Origin: Chrysemys picta bellii | Lineage: Eukaryota > Chordata > Testudines > Emydidae | Direction of reading: 5' to 3' | Assembly: GCF_011386835.1 (NCBI RefSeq) | Contig: NC_088801.1 | Span: 22,182,824 to 22,246,823 of the forward strand | Length of the DNA: 64,000 nucleotides | Shown: positions 47,725 to 60,100 of the stretch, piece after piece | Layout: every line of letters begins with the position of its first letter | Position numbering within the stretch: the first letter of the stretch is position 1 | The notes under the pieces: model-generated | What the model saw: only the letters and a program-made list of their open reading frames with translations | Told to the model about the DNA's origin: nothing | Database searches by the model: none | Translations under genes and position numbers: made by a program

Positions 47725-47993
47725 GATATGCAAACTAGACACAATCAACTCCGGTTTGAATAAGGACTGGGAATGGCTGAGCCATTACAAACATCGATTC
47801 TATCTCCCCTTGTAAGTATGCTCACACTTCTTATCAAACTGTCTGTACTGGGCTATCTTGGTTATCACTTCAAAAGTTTTTTTTTCTCTTAATTAATTGG
47901 CCTCTCAGAGTTGGTAAGACAACTCCCACCTGTTCATGCCCTCTGTATGTGTGTATATATATCTCCTCAATATATGTTCCATTCTATATGCAT

Positions 47994-48031
47994 CCGAAGA
48001 AGTGGGCTGTAGTCCACGAAAGCTTATGCTC
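47994..48031 (+). ncRNA. Hammerhead-ribozyme-like relic in the Penelope tail
   Basis: In order: CCGAAGA (47994-48000; hammerhead box CUGANGA with changes), a stem GTGGG/TCCAC (48002-48006 with 48013-48017), GAAA (48018-48021), then a three-pair stem AGC-TTAT-GCT (48021-48030) ending at C48031, where cleavage would fall. AATAAA follows at 48033-48038. Hammerhead motifs are known in Penelope-like elements. Here the first box is mutated, an extra A sits before stem II, and stem I is not evident, so activity is unlikely in this copy. Confidence 0.4.
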
Positions 48032-48079
48032 TAATAAATTTGTTAGTCTCTAAGGTGCCACAAGTACTCCTGTTCTTTT

Positions 48080-51000
48080 TACTGTAGCACTGCCTTTGAA
48101 GTGAAGTATAACCTACAAAGGCAGACAGTGGAGCTAGTTACATAAGCCAAACCACACAATACCCAAGCCCTAAAGATACATACATCTTCTCTTTAAACTT
48201 AAATACAAAGCTCTATTAAGTAAATGAGAACTATGTTTAATCTCTTCTTTCTATTCCTTAGTAATTCTATGTACGTATTTGTCTAATAAAAACAATTCTC
48301 TTCATTATAGATAGGGGCACTGTAACATAGGCTCATGTATCACCCCAGATTATATTCATACCCACCTATGAGCCACTGGACTCTCTGCCATGCCTGAATC
48401 TTATTGGGGTAGAGCCTCACACTGGAGAAGAAGGAATTCAGGCACATTTCTTTCAAGAAATGCAAGTCTATTGATAAAAAATGCTGTTTTATAAAGGACA
48501 AAAATCCAGCCCTGCTCCATGTCTTACTGACATCACCGGAAAAAGGATCAGACCCTTGCTTTTACCCCGTTGTATCTGCAGAAAGGAATTCATAGTGTAT
48601 AAGTTTGTATTCAGAGAGAGGAGAGAGGGGTAGGAATAGGAAAGGGAAAAGACGTATTTATTGTGAGATTATTTAAGCAAGAGAAGCTCTTCCTCATCCA
48701 CTCCAATTCAGTACTTCAAAAACTCCAAGTTTACCCTGGAAGTATTCATAATAGAAAGAAGAACAGATGACTTAGGAGCAGAATACTTTCACAGTTTGTT
48801 CTAGATAATCTCCTGCTTATCCCACTCTACTTGACTGGAAAACAGAATAAAAAAATGCTTATTTTTGCACTTAAAAAGAATAATTTCATATTAATACTGA
48901 TAGGTGAATGTTACTCCTAAATCAAGAAAAAATATCTTCGATATGGTGGGATGGGAAGGGATTTCATGTAAAAATGCTTTTTTGTCTATCAATATTTGCC
49001 AGATAAAATATCTGATCTCTTCACAACAGAAGTAGTGTCAGTTTTGTCTTTAACTCTTCAGTATGTTCATTTTTCAGAAGACAGCAGAGGATTATTTGTC
49101 TGGCATCAGCCTGATTTTCTAGAAAATTATGTGACCTTGGCTACAAAAATCTACCATGTGTTGCATAAAATCCATTTTCCCTAAACAGATTTTGTTTGTT
49201 TCTGCTTGTAGTTTTGATTTTTTTTTCATTATTCTATTTCCACAACTCTCTAATAGCAGTTCTTTTGAGTTGACACTTCTAAGCTCTTTTGTACATTGAG
49301 TACATTGGCTAAATAAAAATTGTTTGTTTGAGGTTTTTTTTTTTTTTTTTTTTTTTTAAGAAACAAACACGCTCACACATATATCCAATACATTTTTCCC
49401 TTCAGGTAGCATCAGATTCTGTCTTAGCTCTAATATATATCGTCTCTGTTGGTAACCTTTCAGTTATGGAGAATTCAGCATCCAGCCCTATCAATCTTTC
49501 AACACAGAGCTGCCAAATCTCCTAACACAAGGGTATTTTGTGTGAAGGGCAGACCAAATTGGCTTGTGTTTTCAATAACTATAATGTCCAACTTCTTATA
49601 GTATTAAGAAGAAAATGCAAATTTCATTCCCTTCAAATAATTTGAAAAACTTGAAATGAGAAGTATGGTAGTGAATTGCTTGCAATATACTATTACATTT
49701 AGATCTTTATTTTTAACTATATAGTAGTTTATTGCGGTAAGCAAAAAGAAGCAAAATCAATTTAAAGTAGGACAAAAGTGTGACTCTTCAAAAATAAACA
49801 AGCAGAACAATGCAATTGATAGTTGAATCAGAAATAATAAAAATCAATATGTAGTTCAAAACCAAAGTTCACTCACAATCCATTCCTTAGGAGGCTTACT
49901 TAAAATACCAAACAAACCATTATTATGTATGCAACAGTTTAGAAATACTGAACTACACTTGGAAAATGATCAACAGTTAGTGAACCAATTTTCTGTCTGC
50001 TTTGTAAAAACAACTTCTGCTTTATTGCTTTTTGGAAACAGAACTGAAGTGATGCTTTACAAAAGCTATTAAATAATAAACAGAACTTGTGGCATGCAAA
50101 ATGTTATCCCTTGAAATTACATCATTTTTGTTTCTCTTTTGATTACCTAATGTCACACTGAAAAGTGATCAGGTTGCTTATTTATTGCTTGTTCAGATTA
50201 GATATTTGGCAGGCTAAAATGCAAGTTGCCCTTTTATTGCGTGTGTGTAGGAAAGAGTGAATATGAATGTTGTGCTTTAAGAGTCAAATGCAGTCCTCAG
50301 TTACATATACACAACTCTCATTGACTTTCATTGAAGCCCTGAATGTTTATCCAAGGGCAAATTTTGTGCTAGGTTAGTATTAAAAATTTGATTCTTGAAG
50401 TGAAGCGATGGTGTTACATTGAACAGTCAATCCATTACTTGGCAGTCTTTTTTTTTTCCAGAGTAACCAACAATTTAAATTTTCATTAAGCACCACTTAC
50501 TTTGTTTCCAGGAGAGCTAAGGATGGCCCAAGACATTGCTGGAATACAATTCTGGCATCAATACCTTCCTTCTGACAAATCTAAACAGGGTAAGGGAATC
50601 CCCAGTGCATAATTTTTCCTGTTACCTGAGAGTGAAACACTTCATACAGAAACATCTCTCTCTATATTAGCCATTTACTGCTGTAACCCATAGAAATTAT
50701 TAGAATCAATTTATTTGAGTGTGAGTACTTGAACTGACAATGACATGAAGTAAGTATCAGAAAATGAGAAATATTTTTGCTTGTGAAGAGGCATATTCTC
50801 CTCTTCCATAAGTGACTTAAGCACAGATGTAAGAAAGCTGCATTTGCATTTTGAATTACCAATAATTTAATGACTGAGAAAACCAAAGGACTTTGCAGCA
50901 AGAGTTGATGGTAAACAGGTTTGAGTTGTTTCACACCAAGACGTGAGGGAGAAGTAGACTCTGGAGTCAAAAATCTCCTCCCATTTAAAGTGAGGAACAA

Positions 51001-51210
51001 GAAGAGCTTTTATTTACCTATTTTCTGTTTCATATAGAGCTAATTGTTCATGAAGCAGGTACATCAAAATATGCTATGTTGCTATACTTTCCCATCTCTT
51101 TTATATTAAAGAGTTTTAAATAATCTGATAATTTGTTTTTCAATAATTTAAAAAAAAAACATGGGAAAATATAAACAGAATTATTCAAATCCAGTACAAT
51201 TTCAAAATTA
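48080..51210. other. No gene seen; T24 tract
   Basis: AT-rich DNA. A run of 24 T lies at 49334-49357. A worn GACTTTCATTG-type repeat may lie at about 50280-50370. The minus-strand frame of 112 codons (50662-51000) has no recognised domain. Confidence 0.5.
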
Positions 51211-51218
51211 TTTGCATA

Positions 51219-51322
51219 TAGGGTGACCAGATGTTCCAATTTTATAGGGACAGTACTGATTTGGGGGGCTATTACCCCCCACCCTCATCCCAATTTTTCA
51301 CACTTGCTGTCTGGTCACCCTA
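51219..51322. mobile_element. 104-bp hAT MITE with intact target duplication
   Basis: The 13-bp ends TAGGGTGACCAGA and TCTGGTCACCCTA are perfect inverted copies. TTTGCATA flanks the element exactly on both sides (51211-51218 and 51323-51330), an 8-bp target duplication as made by hAT transposases. The body (GGGACAGTACTGATTTGGGG) matches a family I know as common in turtles. No coding part. Confidence 0.9.
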
Positions 51323-51330
51323 TTTGCATA

Positions 51331-53165
51331 GTGAATTATATCCTAAATGGCAACACTTCACAAGAAGATGTTAAACATAAGTAATCGTTTTGCTATTCAT
51401 TGCAATTAAAATTACAAACTAATGTAGATGTAATACACAACTATTGTAGATCCACTGTCAAGAACTACTGGGGGAAGCCTGAGATTTGTAGTGTTGACTA
51501 CTATTAGTAGAATTGATTTGTTTCATTCGTCAAGTGCTTGAAACTATGGCTACAGTAAGATCTTGCTCATATAAATATTTATCTTTTGCACACACTGAAA
51601 CAATGGCTAAAGGCTAGTGTTTACAAAACCAGAGATCCTGTAAGGTACTGAGCTTTTGGGTGACTTTTTATAAAAATTGCTTGCCCTCACCTCAGGATGA
51701 GAAGTCCAGGATTCTGCATCCCTGAGACTAGAATTCAGTTGTCATTTCAAACTTGATGTTTGATCTTTGAGTTGCTGTTTCATATGCATCATAGTAAGCA
51801 TTTGGAGCATGATACTCTGTCTTATTACAGTCCCATCTCTCCAATTACAGAATCTATGGCATGTTACATGAAGTTTTTGAGCTTACTGCTTGTGAAAGGT
51901 ACCTTTACCTATTTCACTAGTTAAAAGGGCTTTCCACATTATTTTGGCTGTGGAGGAGATGTCTTGCATATGCAAGAAACAACAAAAAAAGGATAGCCAT
52001 ACACTGCATATCTTATATGGAAGCCAGTGTACATCCTGTACTTTAACAGTAACTCAGTGTGAACATTGTCATAAGATATATTTCACTGATCTCTTGCACC
52101 TCGGACACAGTCAGGAACCAGGCTATATAGGCATGGTAGTTTACCTTGGAATATAGCTCTCATATTATTGGCATATTGAAGTTACTGAGTTATAGTATTA
52201 GTTAGGTCTCCTCGATGTATTATATAATAACCTGCATGTATAGTACTGTTGCAGAAATGTTGTCTAATGTTTGAAAAAGAAGTTGCATCACAAAGAAATA
52301 GCACTGACATTTGCTCAGGAAATCCCTGGAAGCTCCCATATAGTTTTCCAAGGCTGTGAATCTATCTATGTGCTATTTTTTTTTAATATGGCTCAAGAAC
52401 AACCTATATTAGTGTCTTTTCTTATTCCTGCCACAATGTAGAAGCCAGCACAAAGAGCTTGGTTAACAATGGTCCTGAATGCTTTGGGTGACCACCAATT
52501 AATCACCAAAAGAGAGTAAAATGTGTCAAACCCTAGGCTGCAAATACCTACATTCTACAGATATGATGTGGTGGGTTTTCCAGGAGGAACTATCATTTGC
52601 AGGAAATAGTTCTGCAACAAACATAGGGTCATTCAGTGTTGTGAATTACAAGCCTCTCTGGTACTGTTAGATGGTTCATCGTACAATTATCCTCTAGCTA
52701 GTGTCCCATATGTTCTTGAATACTAGTATTTGCACTGAGACCTTTACATTAGCAGATATATGTGTGTCTATTCCTCATCTTAATGTTCCAGCCTCTGGGA
52801 AGCCTGCTGCACAACAGTTAATTCATCTGAAAGCAAGATTTGATTTTTTTTCCACCTGAACTCACCTTCATTTAAACCAATGCCAGGATGTTGGGCTCTG
52901 ATTCAGTAATGTACTAATGCCCCCTTTGGGCCAAAACCTGACTTATACTACTCTCAGCATGGAAGTGGCGTGGATCTGGAATAAAAGACTGCATTATGGG
53001 TGTAAATGGAGGTGAGAATACAGTTCTGAGGGTGGAAGACTCTCATGAACCCATTTATGCAGTTTAAATAAGGAACCAAACCTAGTTCTCAGTTTTGTAT
53101 TGACCTTTATGGAGTTTAAACTGAGAGCAGATTTTTCTCCATTCTTAATTATGCCACTTGGAGAT
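51331..53165. other. No gene supported
   Basis: AT-rich DNA. Parts near 52890-53060 carry phrases of worn palindromic repeats (CTCTGATTCAGTAATG). No frame above 70 codons. Confidence 0.5.
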
Positions 53166-53170
53166 TCCTA

Positions 53171-53254
53171 GGGTTAAATCTATGCTGATTTACAGTATGT
53201 TTAAATTCACTGAAGTCAATAGGACAGCATGTAAATCACCACAGTATTTGGCCC
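53171..53254. repeat. 84-bp palindromic MITE-like repeat
   Basis: GGGTTAAATCTATGCTGATT with TACAG is mirrored by TGTAAATCACCACAGTATTT and GGCC. The centre is CACTGAAGTCAATAGG. Confidence 0.55.
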
Positions 53255-53431
53255 TTGATGAAGAGCTGATGAAAGTATTTAACAGTATGTGATTAAGAAG
53301 CTGCAGATAAAACTACTGGTTTTTACTTAAATGAATTAAATTTATACAAGATACCAAAATGTTATTGCCAACAAATGAAAAAATATATATATTCTAAAAG
53401 ATGAAAGTGTTTTGCATAAATAGTCACTGAA

Positions 53432-53562
53432 GACCAGATTTGGATACCTTTACTCATGACAAGTGGTACTTTACTTCTCAGAAGAGAACCACAAGAGTTC
53501 ATCTGGATTATTTGTTGAGTAAAATACTCCCCAACAGGAGTAAGGCTATCAGAATCTGGTCC
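53432..53562. repeat. 131-bp palindromic MITE-like repeat
   Basis: GACCAGATTTGGATACCTTT with ACTC is mirrored by GAGTAAGGCTATCAGAATCT with GGTCC. The pairing continues inside (GTACTTTACTTCTC with GAGTAAAATAC). Confidence 0.6.
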
Positions 53563-53860
53563 TTAATACTTAGATAACTTTGCCATGCCAGAAGACATGG
53601 AGGGTGTATGTAAAATAACTGCATTTCTGCTTACTCCAGAGTTGGCTGGATTTAACATAATATTTGCTCAGCCATATTAGGTATCTAAGTATATTCACAC
53701 ATTCATAGTAGATAATTTGGGTCAAATTTACCTCTAGTGTTTGCAGGTGCAGCTGCATTAACATCAGTAGATTTTCATTCACTTACATCAGTACTGAATT
53801 CAGCACTTTACATTCACTTGTAGTCTAGTGCAGAACCATACATCAAAATTCTCCAGAAAC

Positions 53861-53990
53861 TCAGACTCATAGACTTGAAGGTCAGAAGGGACCATCATGA
53901 TAGTCTACTCTGACCTCCTGCATATTGCAGGCCACAGAACTTCAACCACCCACTCATGTAATAGGCCCTAACCTCTGGCTAGCACTCTTT
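53861..53990 (-). mobile_element. CR1-type LINE 3' tail, reverse
   Basis: TCAGACTCATAGACTTGAAG, GTCAGAAGGGACCATCATGA, CTCTGACCTCCTGCATATTG and AGGCCACAGAACTTC are the reversed 3' end of a turtle CR1-type LINE, better preserved than the one at 30080. Confidence 0.8.
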
Positions 53991-53994
53991 TAAA

Positions 53995-55150
53995 ACAAAT
54001 AACTATATCATCATGCTGACATTTTCAGCCAGAATAAATCCTGCTCACTGATGATACTTAGATACAGATAAAATTTTAAATATAGGAAACAAACAAATAT
54101 AGGAACCAAATGGAAACCAACATAGTCATACTTGTGTGGTAAACTTTAAAATAAACTGCATTTGTGAAAAAATCTTTTCCAACTGGTTTGTATATTAATG
54201 ACTAATCAAACAAGTATAGTAACATTCCTCAGGCAATGATAACTTCTACATTAGTCATTCAAAATAGCTAACAAAGTCACTGTAAAAGAACATTAGGATA
54301 TTGTAGGATAGATTTCACCCAAATTTCATAACATTTATTTTCAGTAAATTTCTCAACATTCACCAATCAGCAGAAGACCATTATCCTGTGACAATGGTCT
54401 ATTCCTCTGTTCTACTGAGATCAACTCTTAATTATTATGTTTTTAACAATAATAAATTAAAAGTCAATGAGATTATAGAATACTCCCTTTGACTAATACT
54501 CTGTGACTGTTACCTTAAATGCTCAGGGCTACAAAGTGAAATTTAGTGCATATGAGCTCAAAGAAGCTATTTACTACTTTAACATTTCACAAGTCATACA
54601 TTAACATTTAGCAAATCATAAAAAAATACATCATTAAGCAATTTGTATTTATTAGGTTAGTAATTGCATTTCATTCAGGACCATGGGAGCAGCATTTATA
54701 AAATGATGATGTTCTGTACCACTTGCAAATAATTTATACAATTGGTGGTAGCCAGTTGTATGAACCATTCAATGAGAAGAATGTGTAATGTGGTTCCAAG
54801 GCTTGTATTTGGAAATTACTCTTATTTATATGAATAATATTCAGTGCAATATTAAGCTGATACAATCTCTCTTAAATTTATGTTGCATGCAACATCTAGA
54901 ACCGTCATTCTTTGGAGGAAAAGGTGGTTATTCAACAGCTAGCTGGTATAGAAGAATTTATGGGTGTAGATTACCAAAAAAGAGTTTCTCCTTCATGTGC
55001 TTGCAAATGTCCATTGCACTATAAGTATGTGTGTGCCTCATGCACCAATGCCAGAGAGTTTTCCCTAATATACCTAGTGGCAGCCCCACTGTAATAAAAA
55101 TAGAGTCAGCACTGTACACTTTGTACTCTGTGTTGTAACTGAAATCAATA
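53995..55150. other. No gene seen
   Basis: AT-rich sequence with no recognised repeat and frames under 80 codons. Confidence 0.55.
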
Positions 55151-55153
55151 TTT

Positions 55154-55345
55154 AGGGAGAGGGATAACTCAGTGGTTGGAGCATTGGCCTGCTAAACCCA
55201 GGGTTGTGAGTTCAATCCTTGAGGGGGCCACTTAGGGATTGGGAGCAAAACCAGTACTTGGTCCTGCTAGTGAAGGCAGGGGGCCAGACTCAATGACCTT
55301 TTGGGGTCCCTTCCAGTTCTAGGAGATAGGATATCTCCATATATT
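55154..55345 (+). mobile_element. Turtle tRNA-derived SINE (Cry type), copy 3
   Basis: It shares the head (GGATAACTCAGTGGTTGGAG; GGTTGTGAGTTCAATCC), body (AGTACTTGGTCCTGCTAGTG) and CR1-like tail (CCCTTCCAGTTCTAGGAGAT) with copies 1 and 2. Its B box is closer to a functional one than that of copy 1. The element appears full length. Confidence 0.94.
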
Positions 55346-55420
55346 ATTACAATATATTTGAAAATGTAGAAAAAACATCCAAAATATTTAATAAATTTCA
55401 GTTGGTATTCTATTATTTAA

Positions 55421-55521
55421 CAGTGTGATTAAAACTGTGATTAACTGCGATTAATTTTTTTAATAGTGATTAAATTTTTTTAGTTAATCACACGAATTAA
55501 CTGTGATTAATCGACAGCGCT
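55421..55521. repeat. 101-bp repeat built of GATTAA motifs
   Basis: TGATTAA or CGATTAA occurs several times in direct order on the plus strand (GTGATTAACTGCGATTAAT) and once more in reverse (TTAATCAC). The right end GATTAATCGACAGCGCT mirrors part of the left. I recall this as a widespread turtle repeat, probably a MITE, but do not know its class. Confidence 0.5.
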
Positions 55522-55524
55522 AAT

Positions 55525-56310
55525 ATAAATCACTGCACTTTGTAAAAAATAAGTAATAGCTGTGGTCATCTTCTTTCCATAAGAACTGTCTCTTTTACAC
55601 TGCAATTGAATGCTGTTGATACCATGAGTAATTATTTTTTAAACTGAAGAAATAATGCATTTCCTTGGGGAAAAAACATGCTTAATTGCATTGCTTGGAT
55701 GAGTTGTATGGGTTAAATTGCCCTTTCCTGCGGCAAATCCCATGGGAAGTGAATTAGTGCTCCTACAACTCTGCAAAGTTTAAATTGTGCAGTTACTATC
55801 ACATTCTTTCCCTCAAGAGGTGGAGTCTGCAGCTGCATGGAAGTGACTGGGGTCCAAAGACACCAGCCTTCATTCATCACGAGCCCTGTTCCCAAGAGAT
55901 GGTAATTTCAAAACCATTTTCATTCCACAGATTTTGAATTTCACAGTTTCAGGATAATTGTACCTGTATTCCCGCTCTGTGCTTCACCCAGGGAACACAC
56001 TTTAGGCTCCTTGTATTTCTCCTGCCTGCTGGGCTCTCTGCCAGTGGGCTGGATGTTCCCCGTGAAACTGGACCATTATTTCTCTTCTGGTTATCAGAAT
56101 ACAGGAAGTCAACTAGTCGCCCTTTGTCTGCTGAACTACCCTTCTCTGCATAGCTCAACTAGCTTACCTTTCTCTGTCTCTATTTTTACTATTCTTTCCC
56201 GCAAATAGACTATGAGATGTTTCTCTGTGCTTTTCCCTTTTACAGTACTTGCTTTCTTCTGTTGGCATTACAGCAATTCACACGCATAGATCCCATACAT
56301 GCTGCCACCA
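55525..56310. other. No gene seen
   Basis: Unique-looking sequence with chance frames up to 69 codons. Confidence 0.5.
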
Positions 56311-56314
56311 TATG

Positions 56315-57184
56315 TGTCACAGTTTCAGAGTAACTGAGTTCCCCCCGCCCCGTGTTCCACAAAGGGCACCCACTTAACGGTTTCCAGCTCCCAGCCATCA
56401 CCTCTCTTGGGTTGATACCCACAACTCTCTCTCTCTGCTGAATGGGAGTTCTTTAAGATTGCACAATTCCTTACCTACACTGCGATATCCCCAGCAAGCC
56501 AGATTGCCTAAAAGGCCAGTATATGTGTTTTGATTTCTCTCCGGAGGCTATTGCCAGTGGTTATAAGTTACCACTTCACTTTAAGCAAGTACATTTATTC
56601 TTAAGGTGACAGAATTACAGAGAAAACATATTAAATACAATAAAAGAAGCTACACACATGCTAAAGAGCTTACCAGAGATCACCCCCAACTCCAGCCTCA
56701 AACTCTGATAGGTGTCAGTCATTCAAAACCCCCGTTTTCCCATGTTTATAAGTTCATAACTGTCTTAGATTCAGAACCACAACAATGGATTGATAGTTCT
56801 TTATAAAGATCGGGCCTTTAGTCTCTAGTCTCCAGGAACAGGTAATCAGCAGACAATGACCCACTCCTCAAGGTGTAGCTTCAAAAAGCTGGGTTTTTTG
56901 CATAGCGGGGGGAGGGAATTTCCGTTAGCCTCACCCTAGGTAATTCCCAGGAAACTCACTTCACACTTATTGTTCCAAAAGTCCATTTTTGTCTGGCACA
57001 CATTCTGAACTCCCAGGCTTCTCTCCCCTCCTCCCCCTCCCCCCCCCCCAGAGTTACAAACAATCCCAGCCCGCAAGAATACATAAGCTTGCATTTAATA
57101 CAATGGACCCCAAAGATACTGAAACTTAATTCAGTAAAACCTTCCAAGGGTGTTGCAGGAAAATGCCTTATCTGTCTCATCACA
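56315..57184 (-). mobile_element. Solo LTR of an endogenous retrovirus, about 870 bp
   Basis: On the minus strand it begins near TGTGATGAGACAGATAAGG (57184) and ends CTGAAACTGTGACA (56315), giving TG...CA tips. A polyadenylation signal (GAATAAATG, minus strand) lies near 56597. A long C-rich tract interrupts it at about 57005-57050. It is homologous over most of its length to 36474-37198. No clear target duplication is seen and no internal viral gene is attached. Confidence 0.7.
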
Positions 57185-57189
57185 TAAAA

Positions 57190-60100
57190 ATGATTTTTCA
57201 TTTATTTGAAGATTTTCACAATCCCCCTCCCCCGACCACCTGCATTCTCCTTTATTTTATTTTGGAAAGAAAAGGTGGATGGGAGAGAGAGAGAAAGGAG
57301 GAAAAAAAACAACAACAACCCTCCCATCCCCAATATTTTTTCCTTTTTTGGATTTTGTAAAAAAAAAAAAAAAAACACAACACATTTTGAACATTCATCT
57401 TTCATGAAAATATTTTATTTTGAAAAAAGGCTATTCTTGACCAAAATATTTTTTCAATGCATTGTGACCAGTTCTCCATTCCCCTTGGTAATATGGTCTC
57501 CTTGACATTCCTACGCCATAGCTCCATCCCTCTGAGGGGGATGGAATAAGAATGCTAAGAGCATTGTTACATTCTGCTCACCATTGTGCTGGTACTTCCT
57601 GCCATCTCCCCCAGCAGAAATTACACTGGTTCACAACCACACAGCCTTCTGGTGGCTTGAATGGGAAAGAAGCTGTGTGGCCCAAAGTTTCCATCAACAT
57701 CCTCTCCATGAATTCTAAATTAAACCCTTTCTGCCCTATTTTCCCACTCCTATTCTTCCCTCCATGCCTTTCTGCATCTGAGAGCCTCTGGCTCTACATT
57801 TTTTATCTGGTACTTGTGTTACAATAATAATCTTTTGTTATTCACGCATTATTTCAATATTCCAAGTAACTGAAACAAGTATCATTCTAATGTGTTTGCA
57901 AATAACATATTACATTTTTACTACATGTAACAAATCAGCTAATCTCTCTCAGATAGTTTTATAGATAATGGCTCAACATATACATGCTAATAAATTAGAG
58001 TAATTAGAGGATTTTGAACATTTGTCCAGCTGATACATTTGACATGTACCAAAATATATAAAACCCACAATAAAAAAAAAAAACCCAAAACATGCTGTCA
58101 AGCAAACAAGACTAGCAGCGGTACACAGTAATTGTGACATCCTTAATGAAATTGCCTTTCAGGTTTGTTCTTTCCTATCTCAGAGGGTTCTATGGATACT
58201 GAGTAAAGCACAGAGTTCAGAGCCTTACCTTTTTCATCTTGTGTGGGTAATTCAGACTATGAATTGAACTTCTAACTCTCTGCATCTGATTACAAGAGTC
58301 CAAGAATTTTCCATGTCTTCAGAGTAAGAGAAAGCAGTAAGGGTGCCGCTTCAACTGATTTCAAAGCATAACAGGGTAGATTTGATCGTACTGTTATGCT
58401 TTGAGTAATGAGTCAACTTGAAGACAATTTAATGGAAGTTACGAAACACTCAGTAAATTTTTTTGTTTTCTGGCTTTCTTTCTTATAAGCAAAAAAAATC
58501 AAAATAAACAAAACACCACAACACCCCTGCCAAAACAAAAATCAAATCATCAACAAACCCACAAACAAAACCCCAACCCTGCCCCACAACCCATCCACCC
58601 ACCCGAAGCCCCGCAGCCAAACTCCACATTCTTGTTACAGTTCATTTTCTTGAATTTCCTTTATGGCTTTATAAAGCTGACAGAGATGTGTGTTGTTTGA
58701 AGTCTCATAGTAGGACTCTGGGACTGAGTGTTGTGGACACTCATTATTTCTTTTGTGAAAAACAACATGAAGACGACAGGCACAGAAGCATTTTGTTTTG
58801 TTAACATTTTGGTCATACTTTTTATTATATTATGGAACACAATTCAAGTAAAAAAAGAGGTTGTTCTTCCCCCATAAGCATTCAATGTCAATAAGCTCAA
58901 CAAAGGCCTTATCAAATAGGATTCTTTCCACTAATGTCAGTAGCTCTGGATTAATCCCTAGGAAGTAGACATGACTTCCTATCATGCCTATCCTTGAATG
59001 TTAGGAGAGGAAGGAGGGGAAGATGCAAAAATTATTTTAAATAAATTCTAAATGTAATTCAGCAAGCATGTCAACAATTAGCAATTCAACCCATAATTCT
59101 GACTACCTGGAAAATTACGGTATATTCCAATGGCTCCTAAGAAAACCTTTGGAGCAGGTTTTACATCGATAAATGAAGTAAAATAATAAAGCACAAGAGG
59201 GAGATAATTTCAAAATTAGCCTCATTTACTTTAATTAACAAATATACAATTCATGCAACAATTAGGCTTTGAACAAAAATGGAACAGCAAAAGCAGCACA
59301 ATTTCTCCCAGATCTCTTTGGACCACGTTAAGTGTTCCTTATTACTAGTGTAGCTCAGGAAATGTTTCTCTCTGCTCTTTAATTTGTAACAGTTCAAAAT
59401 GCTGTGCTCAGAGAATACTCTCTATTTCTTCTGTTTGCCCATCTGTTCTTGGGAGTTGCGCAGGTGAAAGACTCATTGCTGGGTCAATGCTGCCACTGTG
59501 AATTAAGCCCATCGGCAGCACAAAATGTAACCTACTTCGATAATAAATGCCTCTTTAACGTCCCCATCATTGTCTCCTTTAAAATCTTCATTACTGATTC
59601 CCAATAAAGTTCCTCTGAAAAGTTACTCTGTAAAAATGCCATTGTGAAATTCCATGTTTAATGTCTCTCAAAGATTCCAAGTCAGATGTGCTTCATCTAC
59701 AAGTGACTGCAGCAAGTTGATCTGAATCCAAATACCCATCAGGATCTGATCTGTCACTTTCCTGACCATAACTACACTTTAACTTTACCATTGCTGATCT
59801 GTTATATTGCAGAGTCATTCCTTTCAGAGAAAAAGGGCCAAATGCTGCCCTCTGTTGCACTGTATCTTTTAGCAAGGATTGCGCAGAGTCACCCTCTCCA
59901 CATGCAAATCCGCAAAACAACAAAAGGAATGTACTTAATTAAGTACCAACTTTATAAAATCTTATGATAAATAAACAGATAATAATAATAATAACAACTT
60001 AATTTTACAACATAATCTACTTTATAATCCACATAAATTATCTTCACAGTTATACATAAATATAAATAAAGAAAACTAATTAAATCTAAACAGGTCAGTC

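Larger units (their letters stand above)
47375..48075 (+). mobile_element. Penelope-like element, 3' part
   Basis: This is a 5'-truncated Penelope-like retroelement: the end of the ORF with the GIY-YIG endonuclease domain, then a 3' UTR of about 350 bp ending GAAAGCTTATGCTCTAATAA, TTGTTAGTCTCTAAGGTGCC and ACAAGTACTCCTG. The reverse transcriptase has been lost. I recognise the tail as the one repeated very often in turtle genomes. Confidence 0.9.

Noticed and set aside
36474..57184. One 20-kb provirus bounded by the two related LTRs
   Set aside because: The LTRs have decayed very unequally, and the DNA between them holds unrelated SINEs, CR1 pieces and MITEs without gag, pol or env.
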